From Lacipirellula parvula (lineage in GTDB: Bacteria > Planctomycetota > Planctomycetia > Pirellulales > Lacipirellulaceae), in the NCBI RefSeq assembly GCF_009177095.1, contig NZ_AP021861.1, positions 6,182,501 to 6,246,500 of the forward strand: a DNA stretch of 64,000 nt. The letters run 5' to 3'. Shown here one piece after another: positions 34,732 to 44,762 of this stretch. Under the pieces are notes generated by a model. It made no database searches. It was given only the letters and a program-made list of their open reading frames with translations, and was not told the origin of the DNA. A program made the position numbers and the translations under genes. The first letter of the stretch is position 1; each line of letters begins with the position of its first letter.

Positions 34732-37700
34732 CTAACGGGGCTTCTTCGGGCGGGTGAGCGCCGAGCGGAGCCGCTTCCACTGGTCCGGTTTCGCTCGGGC
34801 GATGGCCTCTTCCATCTGGTGGTAGGAGCTCTTTCCGGCCCCCGACAGGGCGATCGCCACGCCGGCGAGCGTGGCGCCGTGGTAGATCGCCGTCGACGAG
34901 CGCGGCCGCATGCCAAGGCCGGCGAGCGGTTCGAGTTGCGTGGGCGGCTCGACCGCGGCGCCTTCGTCGCCAATGGGGACGGCAGCCGGTTGTTCTTCGG
35001 CAGGTTGCGTGGTCGCCTCTTCAGTCGGCGGCCGATCGCGGGCGCCTTCACTGTCGTCGCCCGGATCGATGAGCTTGCCGTTGCGAACGAAGACGTCGAT
35101 CACGAGTCGTCGCGCATTCGTCTCCGACTGCACGAGATAGATCACGTAGTGATTGTCGGGCAGGTTCTTGAAGAGCGCCGGCAGGTTGTTCAGCACGTTC
35201 GACGGCAATCGGAAACGCTGCCCAGTCGTGCCGTCGGGATTGATCACGCACAGTTCGAGGTAACGTTCGCTTGCGGCGCGGGTGTCGCCGCCACCGCCGC
35301 CGTCGTCAGTCGTAATGATGGTGACGAGTCGCGATTCGGCGGCCGTCGGCAACAGCGGTACGACTTGCCGATCGGGGAAGGTGAGAATCGCCACCTGCGG
35401 CGACGTGTCGATCCGGAACTTCTCGGCGCCGAGGCCCGGCTGCGAGATGTCGACCGTCTCGATATTGCTCGCGCCAATGGCGACGACTCCCGGTGTATCG
35501 AAGTCGTCGTCGAACACTTGCACCGTCAGCGTGATGTCGCCGGTCGGGTTGAGCGGATCGGGCGGACCGCTGTACTTGTGCATGAAGACCTGCGTCTGCC
35601 CATTCCCGGCAACGTCGACGGGGTAGGTCGAGATCGTCCCGTCGCCCCAGTCGACTTGGACGTTAAACTTGTCGGCGCCCGGGTCGGTGAACTGCAACGT
35701 GAGCGTCGTCTCGCCCTTGTTGTTGACGTCGGTAGCGACGATAGGCTTGAGCGTCGGATTGACGTTCCGCACCGTCACTTCGATCTCTTTCGTCACCGAA
35801 CCGCCGTCGTCGTCGAACAACGTCACGGTGATCGTGTACTTGTTATCGGCGTCGTTGTCGGCGTACTTGTGCGACGAGGCGAGTGTGCCGAGCGTCGGCG
35901 TTCCCGGCGAACCGTTCGTGACGCTTGCCGGCAATTGGCCCGTTTGAGGAGTGGTCCCATCGCCCCAATCGATCGTGTAGTAGAACGACTCGACCGAAGC
36001 GCCATTGGGGTTGTTCGGATTGTTGAAGCCGGGATCGCTGAAGGTTCCGAGGTTCGGCAGATTAAGCGTTTGCCCCTCGTCGATGACGAAGACGCCGTTG
36101 GTAAGGTTGAGCGAGGGGGCGACGTTCTCGACGGTGATTGTGAACGTCCGATCAACGAAGCCGCCGTCATCGTCGCGGAATCGCACCGTGACGGTGTACG
36201 TGCCGTTGTCGGCGTAAACGTGCGGCGTCGACACGAAGTCGGCCGTCGTCGCCACGCCGGGCGAACCGCTCACGCGGTTGTTGATCGTCAGCGACTGCGG
36301 CCCCGTGCCATCGCCCCAGTCGACGGTCGCATCGTGGAATGTCTCCTGCGTCCCCTGGGCGCCATTGTCGAAGCCGGGGTCGGTCACGCCGACGCCGATG
36401 CCGCCGAGCGTGATCGGCGTCCCTTCGTTGACGACGATCGCGGGATTTTGGAACTTTAGCGACGGATCGACGTTCAGCACCGTCACCTGGAAGGTCGACG
36501 TCGTGACGCCGCCGTCGTCGTCGCGCACCGTCACCGTGACGGTGTAGACGCCGTTATCGGCGTAGACATGCGTGCCGTCGAACGAACCCGCCGTTGGCGC
36601 GCCGGGGCTGCCGAGTTGATCAATCGTTGCGGCGCCAGTGCTGTTCGCGGAACCGTCGCCCCAATTGATTTCGTAGGTGAACTCTTCGGTGGTCTCGCCG
36701 CCGTTGAGGACGTTGCCGGCGTTGAGCGGATTGTTGAAGCCGGGGTCGGTGAACTGACCGATGTTCGGCAGCGACAGCACGCCCCCTTCGTTGACCGTCT
36801 GCGAGCCAGGAACCGTGAGCGTCGGCGCCACGTTGTTTACATGCACCGCTGCTGAGCCCTCGCCGACGCCGCCGTCGTCGTCGATCACCTTCACATAAAC
36901 GGCGTAGACGCCGTTGTCGGCGTAGGTATGGTTGGCGGAGAACGCGTGGCCCGTCGCCGTGCCGACGGTCACGTGGCCATCGCCCCAGGTGATTTCAACC
37001 TGGTGCGTATCTTGCGAGCCGACGTCGTCGAACGTGACGCCGAGATTGACCTGACTCCCCTCGGTAATGATGCTCGCCACAGGGGCGGCGACGACGTTTC
37101 CCGGGGCGACGTTGTTGACTTGCACCGTTGCGTTGCCGACCGCTTGGCCGCCATCGTCGTCGCGGACCGTCGCCTTCACCTCGTAAACGTCAGAGGCGGT
37201 GCCGGTCGGGTTGTCGTCGAGATACTGGTGAGTCGCGGTGAGCGTCCGCGAACCGGCCGCGACGGCCACCGTTTCGATCGTGCCGTCGCCCCAATCGATC
37301 TCGACCGTGTGGGTATCGAGCGAACCAGGATCGTCGAAAGTGAGTGTTAGCGTTGCGACGCCGTTTTCGTTGATCGCGGCGATGGGGTCGATCTTCACGC
37401 TCGACGGCGGAACATTGTTCACCAGTGCCGCCGCCGAACCGAAGCCAACGCCGCCGTCGTCGTCGGTCACCTTCACGGTAATCGCGTACGTGCCGTTATC
37501 GCCATAGGCGTGGGTCGCGTTAAGCGTGTGCCCCGTTGCGCTCGCGATCGTGACATTGCCGTCGCCCCAGTTGATCTCAACCTGGTGCGTGTCTTGTGAA
37601 CCGGAGTCGTCGAACGTCACCGTCAGCGCGACTTGGCTCCCTTCGTCGACAATGTTGGCGACGGGGGTCACCTGCACATTGCTGGGGGCACTGTTGTTTA

Positions 37701-40302
37701 CCTGCACCGTTGCATTGCCGACCGCTTGACCGCCATCGTCGTCGCGAACCGTCGCTGTGACCGTGTAAACGTCGGACGAGGTGTCGGTGGGGTTGTCGTC
37801 GATATATTGGTGCGTTGCGGTGAGCGTGCGCGAACCGGCCGCCACGGCGACGGTTTCGACCGTGCCGTCGCCCCAGTCGATGTCGACCGTGTGTGAATCG
37901 AGCGTGCCCGGATCGTCGAACGTCAGCGTTAGCGTCGCAACGCCGTTCTCGTTGATGGCGGCGATCGGGTCGATCTTCACGTTCGACGGCGGAACGTTGG
38001 CAACCTGCACCGTCGCGTTGCCAATCGCCTGCCCGCCATCATCGTCACGGACCGTTGCCTTCACCGTGTAGATGTCGGACGAAGTGGCAGTCGGGTTATC
38101 GTCGAGATACTGATGCGTTGCGGTCAGCGTGCGCGAACCGGCTGCCACGACGACCGTTTCGACCGTGCCGTCGCCCCAGTCGATGTCCACCGTATGTGAA
38201 TCGAGCGAGCCAGGATCGTCGAACGTCAGTTTCAACGTGGCGACGCCATTCTCATTGATGGCGGCGATCGGGTCGATCTTTACGTTCGACGGGGGGACGT
38301 TGGCGACTTGCACCGTGGCGTTACCGACCGCTTGGCCGCCGTCATCGTCGCGGACCGTCGCCTTCACTGTGTAGATGTCGGACGAAGTGCCAGTCGGGTT
38401 ATCGTCGAGATACTGATGCGTTGCGGTCAGCGTGCGCGAACCGGCCGTCACGGCGACGGTTTCGATCGTGCCATCGCCCCAGTCGATGTCGACCGTGTGC
38501 GAATCGAGCGTGCCCGGATCGTCGAACGTTAGCGTCAGCGTTGCGACGCCGTTCTCGTTGATCGCGGCGATCGGATCGATCTTCACGTTCGACGGCGGAA
38601 CGTTATTCACCAGTGCGGCGGCCGAACCAAAGCCGACGCCGCCGTCATCGTCGATCACCTTGACATTGATCGCGTACGTGCCGTTGTCGCCGTAGGCGTG
38701 ATTGACGTTGAGCGAGTGACCAACGGCGCTCGTGACCGTCGTGTTCCCATCGCCCCAATTAATCTCGACTTGGTGCGTGTCTTGCGAGCCGGCGTCGTCG
38801 AACGTCACCGTCAGCGCGACTTGGCTTCCTTCGTTCACGATATTGGCGACAGGCGTCACCTTCACGTTGCTGGGGGGAACGTTCACCACCTGCACGGTCG
38901 CATTGCCGGTCGCTTGGCCGCCGTCGTCGTCGCGGACGGTCACTTTCACGGCGTAAACGTCTGACGAGGTGCCGGTCGGGTTGTCGTCGAGATATTGGTG
39001 CGTCGCCGTGAGGGTGCGCGAACCAGCCGCCACGGCGATCGTTTCGATCGTGCCGTCGCCCCAGTCGACGTCGACCGTGTGCGAATCGAGCGTCCCCGGA
39101 TCGTCGAACGTCAGCTTCAGCACCGCGACGCCGTTTTCGTCGATCGTAGCGATCGGGTCGATCTTCACGTTCGACGGCGGGACGTTGCTCACCAGCGCCG
39201 CCGCCGAGCCGACCCCGACGCCGCCGTCGTCGTCGATCACCTTGACGATGATCGCGTAGGTGGCGTTGTCGCCGTACGTGTGATTGACGTTGAGCGAATG
39301 GCCAACGGCGGTCGTCACCGTCGTGTTGCCGTCGCCCCAGTTGATTTCGACCTGGTGGGTATCTTGCGAGCCGGGGTCGTCGAACGTCAGCTTGAGCGAG
39401 GCCTGCCCCCCCTCGGCGAGGATACTCGCCACCGGCGTCACTTTCACGTTGCTCGGAGCAACGTTGTTCACCGTCGCCGTCGTGGTGGCGGTCGTCACGC
39501 CCAGATCGTCGTCGACGAGGCGAACGCTCACCGTGTACGTGTCAGACGGCGTCGCCGTCGGGTTATCGTCGAGATATTGATGCGTCGCCGTGAAGCTGCG
39601 ATCGCCCGTCGGCACGTTATAGACCTGCACCGCCGAACCGTCTCCCCAGTTCACCTCCACGGTGTGTGTATCTTTCGAACCGGGGTCGTCGAACGTCAGC
39701 TTGAGCGTCGCGACGCCATTCTCGTTGACCGGCGTGATCGGCGCGAGCTGCAAGTTCGATGGCGCAACGTTGTTGACAGTGATCTTCGAGGTTACCTCGC
39801 TGAACTCGCCCGCCGAGTCGGTCACGCGGACCAGAACGTCATAATCTTCCGTCGCCGGGCCGGGCAGGTTGTCATCGAGATACTGATGCGTCGTCAAGAA
39901 ACTCGTTTGACCAGCGGCGAGGTTGAACGTTTGCGTCGAACCATCTTTCCAGTCGACGAAGATCGTGTGCGTGTCGCTCGCGTCGGGATCGACAAACGTC
40001 AGCGACAGCGTGGCGACGCCGTTCTCATTGATCACGATCGGCGTTTGAATGTTGATGTTGCTCGGCGCTGTATTGCCGTTGAGGCTGGCGACCGGCGGTG
40101 CGGCGGCAGCGGCCTCGTCGCTCGACGGCGTGAACGCGGCGCCAACGGCCACCGTCTCCAGCGCGAGCGCCGGGGCGGCGGCGTCGAGCATGCGACGGGG
40201 TTCCAACCGGCGGGGCGCCAGCGTGAACTTCGGAAGCGTGAACTTCGGAACGGTGGCGCGAGTGGAACGCGAGCGCGAACGGCGGCGCGGGGGAATGGCC
40301 AT
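34732..40302 (-). CDS. Giant surface protein with 15 PKD-type repeats and LEPR-type N-terminus
   Basis: This 1856-residue protein begins with an Arg-rich tail and RRLEPRRMLDAAAPALALE, the planctomycete LEPR-type start. I count 15 beta-sandwich repeats of the PKD type, each about 90-110 residues and containing W-G/K-D-G, and most also TxTHxYxDD and DDDGG. Two repeat types alternate: one beginning KIDPIAAINENG and one KVTPVANIVNEG. Several neighbours are almost identical. Aspartates suggest calcium binding. After residue about 1560 comes a non-repeat domain, a Pro/Glu-rich stretch and a hydrophobic segment (STAIYHGATLAGVAIALSG) near the C-terminus, possibly an anchor. A cell-surface or adhesive role is inferred. 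Confidence 0.88.
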   Translation of the reverse strand: MAIPPRRRSRSRSTRATVPKFTLPKFTLAPRRLEPRRMLDAAAPALALETVAVGAAFTPSSDEAAAAAPPVASLNGNTAPSNINIQTPIVINENGVATLSLTFVDPDASDTHTIFVDWKDGSTQTFNLAAGQTSFLTTHQYLDDNLPGPATEDYDVLVRVTDSAGEFSEVTSKITVNNVAPSNLQLAPITPVNENGVATLKLTFDDPGSKDTHTVEVNWGDGSAVQVYNVPTGDRSFTATHQYLDDNPTATPSDTYTVSVRLVDDDLGVTTATTTATVNNVAPSNVKVTPVASILAEGGQASLKLTFDDPGSQDTHQVEINWGDGNTTVTTAVGHSLNVNHTYGDNATYAIIVKVIDDDGGVGVGSAAALVSNVPPSNVKIDPIATIDENGVAVLKLTFDDPGTLDSHTVDVDWGDGTIETIAVAAGSRTLTATHQYLDDNPTGTSSDVYAVKVTVRDDDGGQATGNATVQVVNVPPSNVKVTPVANIVNEGSQVALTVTFDDAGSQDTHQVEINWGDGNTTVTSAVGHSLNVNHAYGDNGTYAINVKVIDDDGGVGFGSAAALVNNVPPSNVKIDPIAAINENGVATLTLTFDDPGTLDSHTVDIDWGDGTIETVAVTAGSRTLTATHQYLDDNPTGTSSDIYTVKATVRDDDGGQAVGNATVQVANVPPSNVKIDPIAAINENGVATLKLTFDDPGSLDSHTVDIDWGDGTVETVVVAAGSRTLTATHQYLDDNPTATSSDIYTVKATVRDDDGGQAIGNATVQVANVPPSNVKIDPIAAINENGVATLTLTFDDPGTLDSHTVDIDWGDGTVETVAVAAGSRTLTATHQYIDDNPTDTSSDVYTVTATVRDDDGGQAVGNATVQVNNSAPSNVQVTPVANIVDEGSQVALTVTFDDSGSQDTHQVEINWGDGNVTIASATGHTLNATHAYGDNGTYAITVKVTDDDGGVGFGSAAALVNNVPPSSVKIDPIAAINENGVATLTLTFDDPGSLDTHTVEIDWGDGTIETVAVAAGSRTLTATHQYLDDNPTGTASDVYEVKATVRDDDGGQAVGNATVQVNNVAPGNVVAAPVASIITEGSQVNLGVTFDDVGSQDTHQVEITWGDGHVTVGTATGHAFSANHTYADNGVYAVYVKVIDDDGGVGEGSAAVHVNNVAPTLTVPGSQTVNEGGVLSLPNIGQFTDPGFNNPLNAGNVLNGGETTEEFTYEINWGDGSANSTGAATIDQLGSPGAPTAGSFDGTHVYADNGVYTVTVTVRDDDGGVTTSTFQVTVLNVDPSLKFQNPAIVVNEGTPITLGGIGVGVTDPGFDNGAQGTQETFHDATVDWGDGTGPQSLTINNRVSGSPGVATTADFVSTPHVYADNGTYTVTVRFRDDDGGFVDRTFTITVENVAPSLNLTNGVFVIDEGQTLNLPNLGTFSDPGFNNPNNPNGASVESFYYTIDWGDGTTPQTGQLPASVTNGSPGTPTLGTLASSHKYADNDADNKYTITVTLFDDDGGSVTKEIEVTVRNVNPTLKPIVATDVNNKGETTLTLQFTDPGADKFNVQVDWGDGTISTYPVDVAGNGQTQVFMHKYSGPPDPLNPTGDITLTVQVFDDDFDTPGVVAIGASNIETVDISQPGLGAEKFRIDTSPQVAILTFPDRQVVPLLPTAAESRLVTIITTDDGGGGGDTRAASERYLELCVINPDGTTGQRFRLPSNVLNNLPALFKNLPDNHYVIYLVQSETNARRLVIDVFVRNGKLIDPGDDSEGARDRPPTEEATTQPAEEQPAAVPIGDEGAAVEPPTQLEPLAGLGMRPRSSTAIYHGATLAGVAIALSGAGKSSYHQMEEAIARAKPDQWKRLRSALTRPKKPR

Positions 40303-40750
40303 AGGCTATTGGTGAGTCCAAGGTGAGAAGCATGTCGACGCGATCGCCGCCCTGAAGAATCGCGTCAGCCTCGATTATCCCGTCAATTTCACAAGGGTGT
40401 CAAACAACTTGCGCCGATTCGGAGCACCGCCAATCGCCCGATCAGCCCTAGCCGGTCCGCCACGCGGGCCGGGGGCGTTTCGCGTGACATTGGCTTGCTC
40501 GGCAGGCCGCCCGGAGGGCGTGACCCTCCGGCTACCGGTATTGCTGACGGTGTGCAAACGGAGCCGAAATGCCGTCGCTTCTCCCCATACGCACTCGCCG
40601 TGGCAAAGTTTGCGGGCGGCGCCGCTTCTACTGGAGGAAGGGGTTGGAGCGGGTCGAAATCTGGACGATGAGGGCCTTCTGCCGGCGCCGTCGGGGCGCG
40701 GCGGCGAGTGGCTTCCAAGGCCCCAGCGACCCGGTTCCGTCGATCCGCTG
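40303..40750. other. Intergenic region with a CCGGAGGG hairpin, no gene seen
   Basis: These 448 bases lie between the divergent PKD gene and the small exported protein gene. A hairpin CCGGAGGGCGTGACCCTCCGG is at 40511-40531. An open frame runs from 40397 into the next gene, but its first 118 codons lack family features and code for repeat-like sequence. Confidence 0.5.
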
Positions 40751-41527
40751 ATGAATACTCAGTCGAGACTACCGCTCTGGCGCCGCGGCACGTTGCTGGC
40801 AACGGCGGCTGTGACATTGCTGGCGGGCGACCTGCTTGCCGAGCCGACGACCAGCCGCTTCGATGTGCCGCAGGAAGGCGCCACCAGCGCCGCCTACCAA
40901 GCGCCGGCGTCGCTGCAGCAGCCGCAGTCGCTCAAGCAACCGCCGTTGGCGGAGCCGCCGATCGACAACGCCATTATCGACGCCCAACGCGAAGCCGCGG
41001 CCAACGCGGCCGAGGCAATCGACGAGCGCGACGAACCCCTCAACGACCCCGAGGCCGACGCCCGCCGCATCTACCGGCCGATCACCAGCGTCGGCGTCGA
41101 TGTCCGCCTCCCGCCCGGCGAGATGCCAGGCGCCATGGCACGGCAAGAAGGCGACCCGCCGCCGGTGACGATGCCGATCGTCGGCGACCCGCGACTCGAA
41201 GGTGGCTGGGGCGATCAGATGTTCAACTGGTCGGCAACGCAGTTCTGCCACCAGCCGCTCTACTTTGAGGAAGTAAATCTCGAACGCTACGGCTACGGTT
41301 GCCGGCCGTGCGTGCAGCCGTTGGTGTCGGGCGCCCACTTCTTCCTGACCATCCCGGCGCTGCCGTACAAGATGACGGTCAATCCGCCGCGCGAGTGCGT
41401 CTACACGCTTGGTTACTACCGACCGGGCGATCGCGTGCCGTGGCAGCGGAACTATATGCCGTGGGACACGCGAGCCGCGGTGGTTGAAGCAACCGTCGCG
41501 GTGGGCTTGGTGTTCTTGATTCCTTAG
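40751..41527 (+). CDS. Conserved exported protein of unknown function
   Basis: From the ATG at 40751 the product has 258 residues. A signal peptide is likely (RRGTLLATAAVTLLAGDLLA, residues about 9-28). The middle is low-complexity Pro/Gln/Ala/Glu. The C-terminal 100 residues contain FNWSATQFCHQPLYFEEVNL, ERYGYGCRPCVQP, PYKMTVNPPRECVYTLGYYR and a final hydrophobic strand, with four Cys, and look like a small folded exported domain. I do not recognise the family. Its TAG stop is the first codon of the 86-bp palindrome at 41525-41610, and the gene converges on the exporter locus. Confidence 0.7.
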   Translation: MNTQSRLPLWRRGTLLATAAVTLLAGDLLAEPTTSRFDVPQEGATSAAYQAPASLQQPQSLKQPPLAEPPIDNAIIDAQREAAANAAEAIDERDEPLNDPEADARRIYRPITSVGVDVRLPPGEMPGAMARQEGDPPPVTMPIVGDPRLEGGWGDQMFNWSATQFCHQPLYFEEVNLERYGYGCRPCVQPLVSGAHFFLTIPALPYKMTVNPPRECVYTLGYYRPGDRVPWQRNYMPWDTRAAVVEATVAVGLVFLIP

Positions 41528-41610
41528 CCCCGGGCTCCGCCCGGGGGTGGCGTTGCGCGCCGCGACGTTCAACGACATGGAAACCGCCCCCCGGGCGGAG
41601 CCCGGGGCTA
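41525..41610. repeat. TAG-bounded 86-bp palindromic element giving stop codons to both neighbours
   Basis: Left arm TAGCCCCGGGCTCCGCCCGG at 41525-41544; right arm CCGGGCGGAGCCCGGGGCTA at 41591-41610, the exact complement. The first TAG ends the gene at 40751-41527 and the complementary TAG ends the gene at 41608-43806. Other copies are at 25585, 55309 and, decayed, 23433. Confidence 0.9.
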
Positions 41611-43806
41611 GAACACGCGATGGAACGTCCGTCCCAGCGCGTTCATCACAAGCGTGCCTAGGTTCGACCGCTCGATCGTGATCTTCGCCACGCCGCGCGA
41701 GCCGGGTAGCAGCGGCAGCGCGTCGTCGAGTTCGATCTTCACGTCGTGGTAGCGAGCATCGCCAAGCGGCGAAGCGGCCGGCGGCGTGCCATCGCGATCG
41801 GCAGCGTGGTTGGCATGTCCTCGACTCGCCACATGCGTCACGCGGCCCGTGAGGGCGCTAAACGGCTGCTCGTCGACGAGCACGTGCACAGTCTGCCCCG
41901 CACTAACAACGGGGACGTCGGCCTGTTCGACGCCGGCCCAGGCCGCTGCGGCCGAACTGCCAGCGATCACACAGAGCGGGGTCTTCGGTTCGATCCAAGC
42001 CCCCTGGTTGTGCAGATCGAGCGGCGAGCCGCTCCACGTAGCGAGTTGATCGCTCCGGCGGCGATCGGCTGGCCGGTCAGGAGCAGCGACGACGCGGCCG
42101 GCGTGCGGAGCGCGGATCGTCAGCGAAGCGACCATCGCCTCGTACTCGGCGAGTTGAGCCTCGGAATCAACTAGTTCAGCCCGAGCCGCGGGAAGCTGCC
42201 GCCCAGCGGCAGGCGACGTTGCCTGCAGCGCACGCAATTGGGAGACGCGGACGGCCCGCTCGCGGACCGTTGCCGCGGCCTCGGCGCGGGCAAGTTCGAG
42301 TTCCGGATTGTGAAGTTCCACGACAACGTCGCCGGCCGCTACCTCGGCGCCGGCCGGCAGCGCGCGACGCAACTCGCCAGCGGCCACGGCGAAGAGCGGA
42401 TGGTTCTGCTGCGGCACAATCACCAGCGGCGCCTCAACGCGGCGATCCATCGGAAGGTAATAGAGCGCGGTCAATCCCAACAGCAACGCACTCGCCGAGA
42501 GCGCCGCCCGATCCCAACGCCAGCGCGACCGCACGAGCGGATTGGTCGCCAATCGCACGGCAGCCCCGATCGGCCGCGCAAGCACCCCCGTCAGCGTCAC
42601 CGCGGCGAGGCTGTAAACGAGGTTCTGCAACTGGTAGGGCCGAGCCAACTTGAGCATCAAGATGAACAGGCCGGCCATCACCAGTGCCAGGTAAACCTTG
42701 GCGCCGATCGCATAAATCCATAACGTCCTCCGCTTAGCGGGCGAAAGGAGCGGATCGACCGGATCGGGCTCTTCGAGTAGCCAGCGGCGCCACGCCACGC
42801 CGACGAGCCCGCGAGCCCGCTCGGCAAGGTTCGGCGTTTCCAGCCAGTCGGAGAGAATGTAATAGCCGTCGTACCGCAGCAGTGGATTCGCGTTGATCGC
42901 GAGCGTCCCCACGCTGCAGACGACCAGCAGACTGAGCGCGATCGCCTGCACGATGCCCGGCTCGCTGATCGACCAGACAATCGCGGCAAGCGACGCGATG
43001 ATCAATTCGACGAACATACCGCCGGCCGAAACGGCGATCCGCTGCCATTTGCTCGGCAGCCGCCACGCATCAGAGACGTCGCAGTACAGGCTAGGCATGC
43101 CGGCGAGCAACAGCAGTCCCATCTCGCGCGGCCGGGCTCCAAAGCGGCGGCAAGCCAGCGCGTGGCCGAACTCGTGAGCGACCTTCACCAGGGCGACCGC
43201 GGCAAACCAGATGGGCAACCAGCGCGACTGGGCGAGTTGCTGTAGGCCGCTGAGCCCCGTATCGATCTGTCCAGCGTGGCTGACAACGACATAGATCGCG
43301 GCGGCCATCAGCAGACCGACCGCCACGGCGCCCGCTCGCGAGAATACCCAACCGAGCGACCGGTAGAGCCGATCGACGAGCGGACCAGCGTCGAAACCGC
43401 CGACGCGGATCGACAGAAGCTGCAGCAGGTTCGACCAACGCTCACGTCGGCTGTGGCGGCGTCCGCGCTCGCACAATTCGGCGCCGCGGCCAGGAATCTC
43501 GCCGACGAGCAGCCCTTGCTCGTAGACGCGATTGACGAATTCTTGCATCTGCTCGATCGTCGCCCGCCGTGGGGCGAAGCTCGTTTCGAGTTCACGCTGC
43601 AGCGAGCGGAGGCTAACCGGTTGCCGCAGCGCCGTGAGCAGGGCCTGCTCTTCGCTGGAGAACTGAAATATCTCGCCCGTGACGGGGTCTTTCACCATGT
43701 ACGCCGCGTCGCCGTCGAACGCCGTTTCGACGATGTGCAAATCGCCGCGCGTGCGCATCGGGAGGATGCGATCGGCGACGGCGCGGCGGTAATCGGCGGC
43801 AGGCAT
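41608..43806 (-). CDS. PqqD-like / M50-like membrane / HlyD fusion exporter protein
   Basis: The 732-residue protein has three parts. Residues 15-105 resemble PqqD or a peptide-binding winged helix (YMVKDPVTGEIFQFSSEEQ, and RATIEQMQEFVNRVYEQGLL). Residues about 150-420 are a polytopic membrane domain of the site-2-protease (M50) type, with HEFGH (211-215) and, about 90 residues on, NPLLRYDGYY, so the metal ligands are present. The last third is an HlyD-type adaptor: LAVAAGELRRALPAGAEVA-like lipoyl halves, an Ala/Arg coiled coil (about 510-570) and ITIRAPHAGRVVA. Planctomycetes commonly have such fusions next to other adaptors and TolC. The role is probably export and maturation of a peptide or small substrate. 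Confidence 0.85.
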   Translation of the reverse strand: MPAADYRRAVADRILPMRTRGDLHIVETAFDGDAAYMVKDPVTGEIFQFSSEEQALLTALRQPVSLRSLQRELETSFAPRRATIEQMQEFVNRVYEQGLLVGEIPGRGAELCERGRRHSRRERWSNLLQLLSIRVGGFDAGPLVDRLYRSLGWVFSRAGAVAVGLLMAAAIYVVVSHAGQIDTGLSGLQQLAQSRWLPIWFAAVALVKVAHEFGHALACRRFGARPREMGLLLLAGMPSLYCDVSDAWRLPSKWQRIAVSAGGMFVELIIASLAAIVWSISEPGIVQAIALSLLVVCSVGTLAINANPLLRYDGYYILSDWLETPNLAERARGLVGVAWRRWLLEEPDPVDPLLSPAKRRTLWIYAIGAKVYLALVMAGLFILMLKLARPYQLQNLVYSLAAVTLTGVLARPIGAAVRLATNPLVRSRWRWDRAALSASALLLGLTALYYLPMDRRVEAPLVIVPQQNHPLFAVAAGELRRALPAGAEVAAGDVVVELHNPELELARAEAAATVRERAVRVSQLRALQATSPAAGRQLPAARAELVDSEAQLAEYEAMVASLTIRAPHAGRVVAAPDRPADRRRSDQLATWSGSPLDLHNQGAWIEPKTPLCVIAGSSAAAAWAGVEQADVPVVSAGQTVHVLVDEQPFSALTGRVTHVASRGHANHAADRDGTPPAASPLGDARYHDVKIELDDALPLLPGSRGVAKITIERSNLGTLVMNALGRTFHRVF

Positions 43807-43842
43807 GGGAAAAGTTGCGGGTAGCGAGCGGCGAGGTGCGAG

Positions 43843-44736
43843 TTAGTTTGTTGGAGCGACGATCTCTGTCGGAAGGCTTAGCTTCCCTTGCTGGCCAGGG
43901 CGAAGCTTTCCGGCGCTGTTGTCGATCTCCGCCCACACGCGCACTTGGCCAGTGATCGGGTCGATTTCAGGACTGATGAAACGGAGCGTCCCTTCGACGT
44001 GCCCACCGGCGGGAAAGGCGTCGCCTTCAGCGCCGATAGCAAACTTCACTTTGCTGCCTACCGGCGTGGTGGCGGCAATCTCGGCGGGTGCAAACCCCTC
44101 GGCCCGCAAGCGATCGACGGCGACCAGTCGCACGACCGGCGCACCCGGCTCGACCCACTCCCCTGCCCTGCCGCGAACGAGCGCGACGACGCCGGCGAAG
44201 GGCGCCTTCACCGCATGCAGCTCCAAATCAAGCCGCGCCGACTCGACGCCGTTTTCCTTCAGCTTGAGTTCGTAGCGGTCAATCTCCAACTCATGCTCCG
44301 CTTGGCGGCGCTCGAGCTCTAGCTTCTCTGCCGTGAGCCGTTCGACGTCGAGCTGCGACTGCGAGATGCTGCGGGCAAACTTCTCGTTTGATTCGCTCGA
44401 GCGCTTCATCTCCGCGCGAGCTACTTCGAGCGCCTTGTCGGCGTACTCGATTCGCAGTTCGCTTGCCGCCTTCGCTTGCACCTGCGATCGCTCCAGTTCC
44501 GCCTTCGCCACCGCTAGTTTGGCGGCGCGATCGTCGAGCGACGCCAACAGTTCGCCCGCCGCGACGGCGGCGCCTTCCTCGACGGCGATCGTCGCCAACA
44601 CACCGGTCTGCCGCGCCGGAACTTCCGCCTCGACCATCGGCCGCAAGACGACGGAATCGATCGTCGTCTCGGCCGCGCCGGCGAGTGTGCCGCACAGCAA
44701 CACCGCAACCATCGTGATGTGGAATCGCAGCTTCAT
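43843..44736 (-). CDS. HlyD/RND-type periplasmic adaptor
   Basis: From the ATG at 44736 the protein has 297 residues; the frame is open to 44838, but a signal peptide (KLRFHITMVAVLLCGTLAGA) begins here. The lipoyl half VPARQTGVLATIAVEEGAAV, a long coiled coil (about residues 65-145, LERSQVQAKAASELRIEYAD region), the second half VKAPFAGVVALVRGRAGEWV and the beta-barrel block SPEIDPITGQVRVWAEI are standard for membrane-fusion proteins. It is the middle gene of an operon: 26 bases after the GAF-HlyD gene and 36 before the M50 fusion. Confidence 0.9.
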   Translation of the reverse strand: MKLRFHITMVAVLLCGTLAGAAETTIDSVVLRPMVEAEVPARQTGVLATIAVEEGAAVAAGELLASLDDRAAKLAVAKAELERSQVQAKAASELRIEYADKALEVARAEMKRSSESNEKFARSISQSQLDVERLTAEKLELERRQAEHELEIDRYELKLKENGVESARLDLELHAVKAPFAGVVALVRGRAGEWVEPGAPVVRLVAVDRLRAEGFAPAEIAATTPVGSKVKFAIGAEGDAFPAGGHVEGTLRFISPEIDPITGQVRVWAEIDNSAGKLRPGQQGKLSLPTEIVAPTN

Positions 44737-44762
44737 CGCGTCTCGTTCACTCTCAGTTGCTT

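Noticed and set aside
34561-36459. 632-residue open frame opposite the PKD protein
   Set aside because: It mirrors the repeat units of the real gene, so its length is a shadow effect.
37130-39330. Tandem DNA repeats considered as a CRISPR or satellite array
   Set aside because: Units are about 250-300 bases, remain in frame and encode PKD domains.
41525-41610. Miniature transposon with target-site duplication
   Set aside because: No matching direct repeat is seen at the borders of this copy or of the copies at 25585 and 55309.
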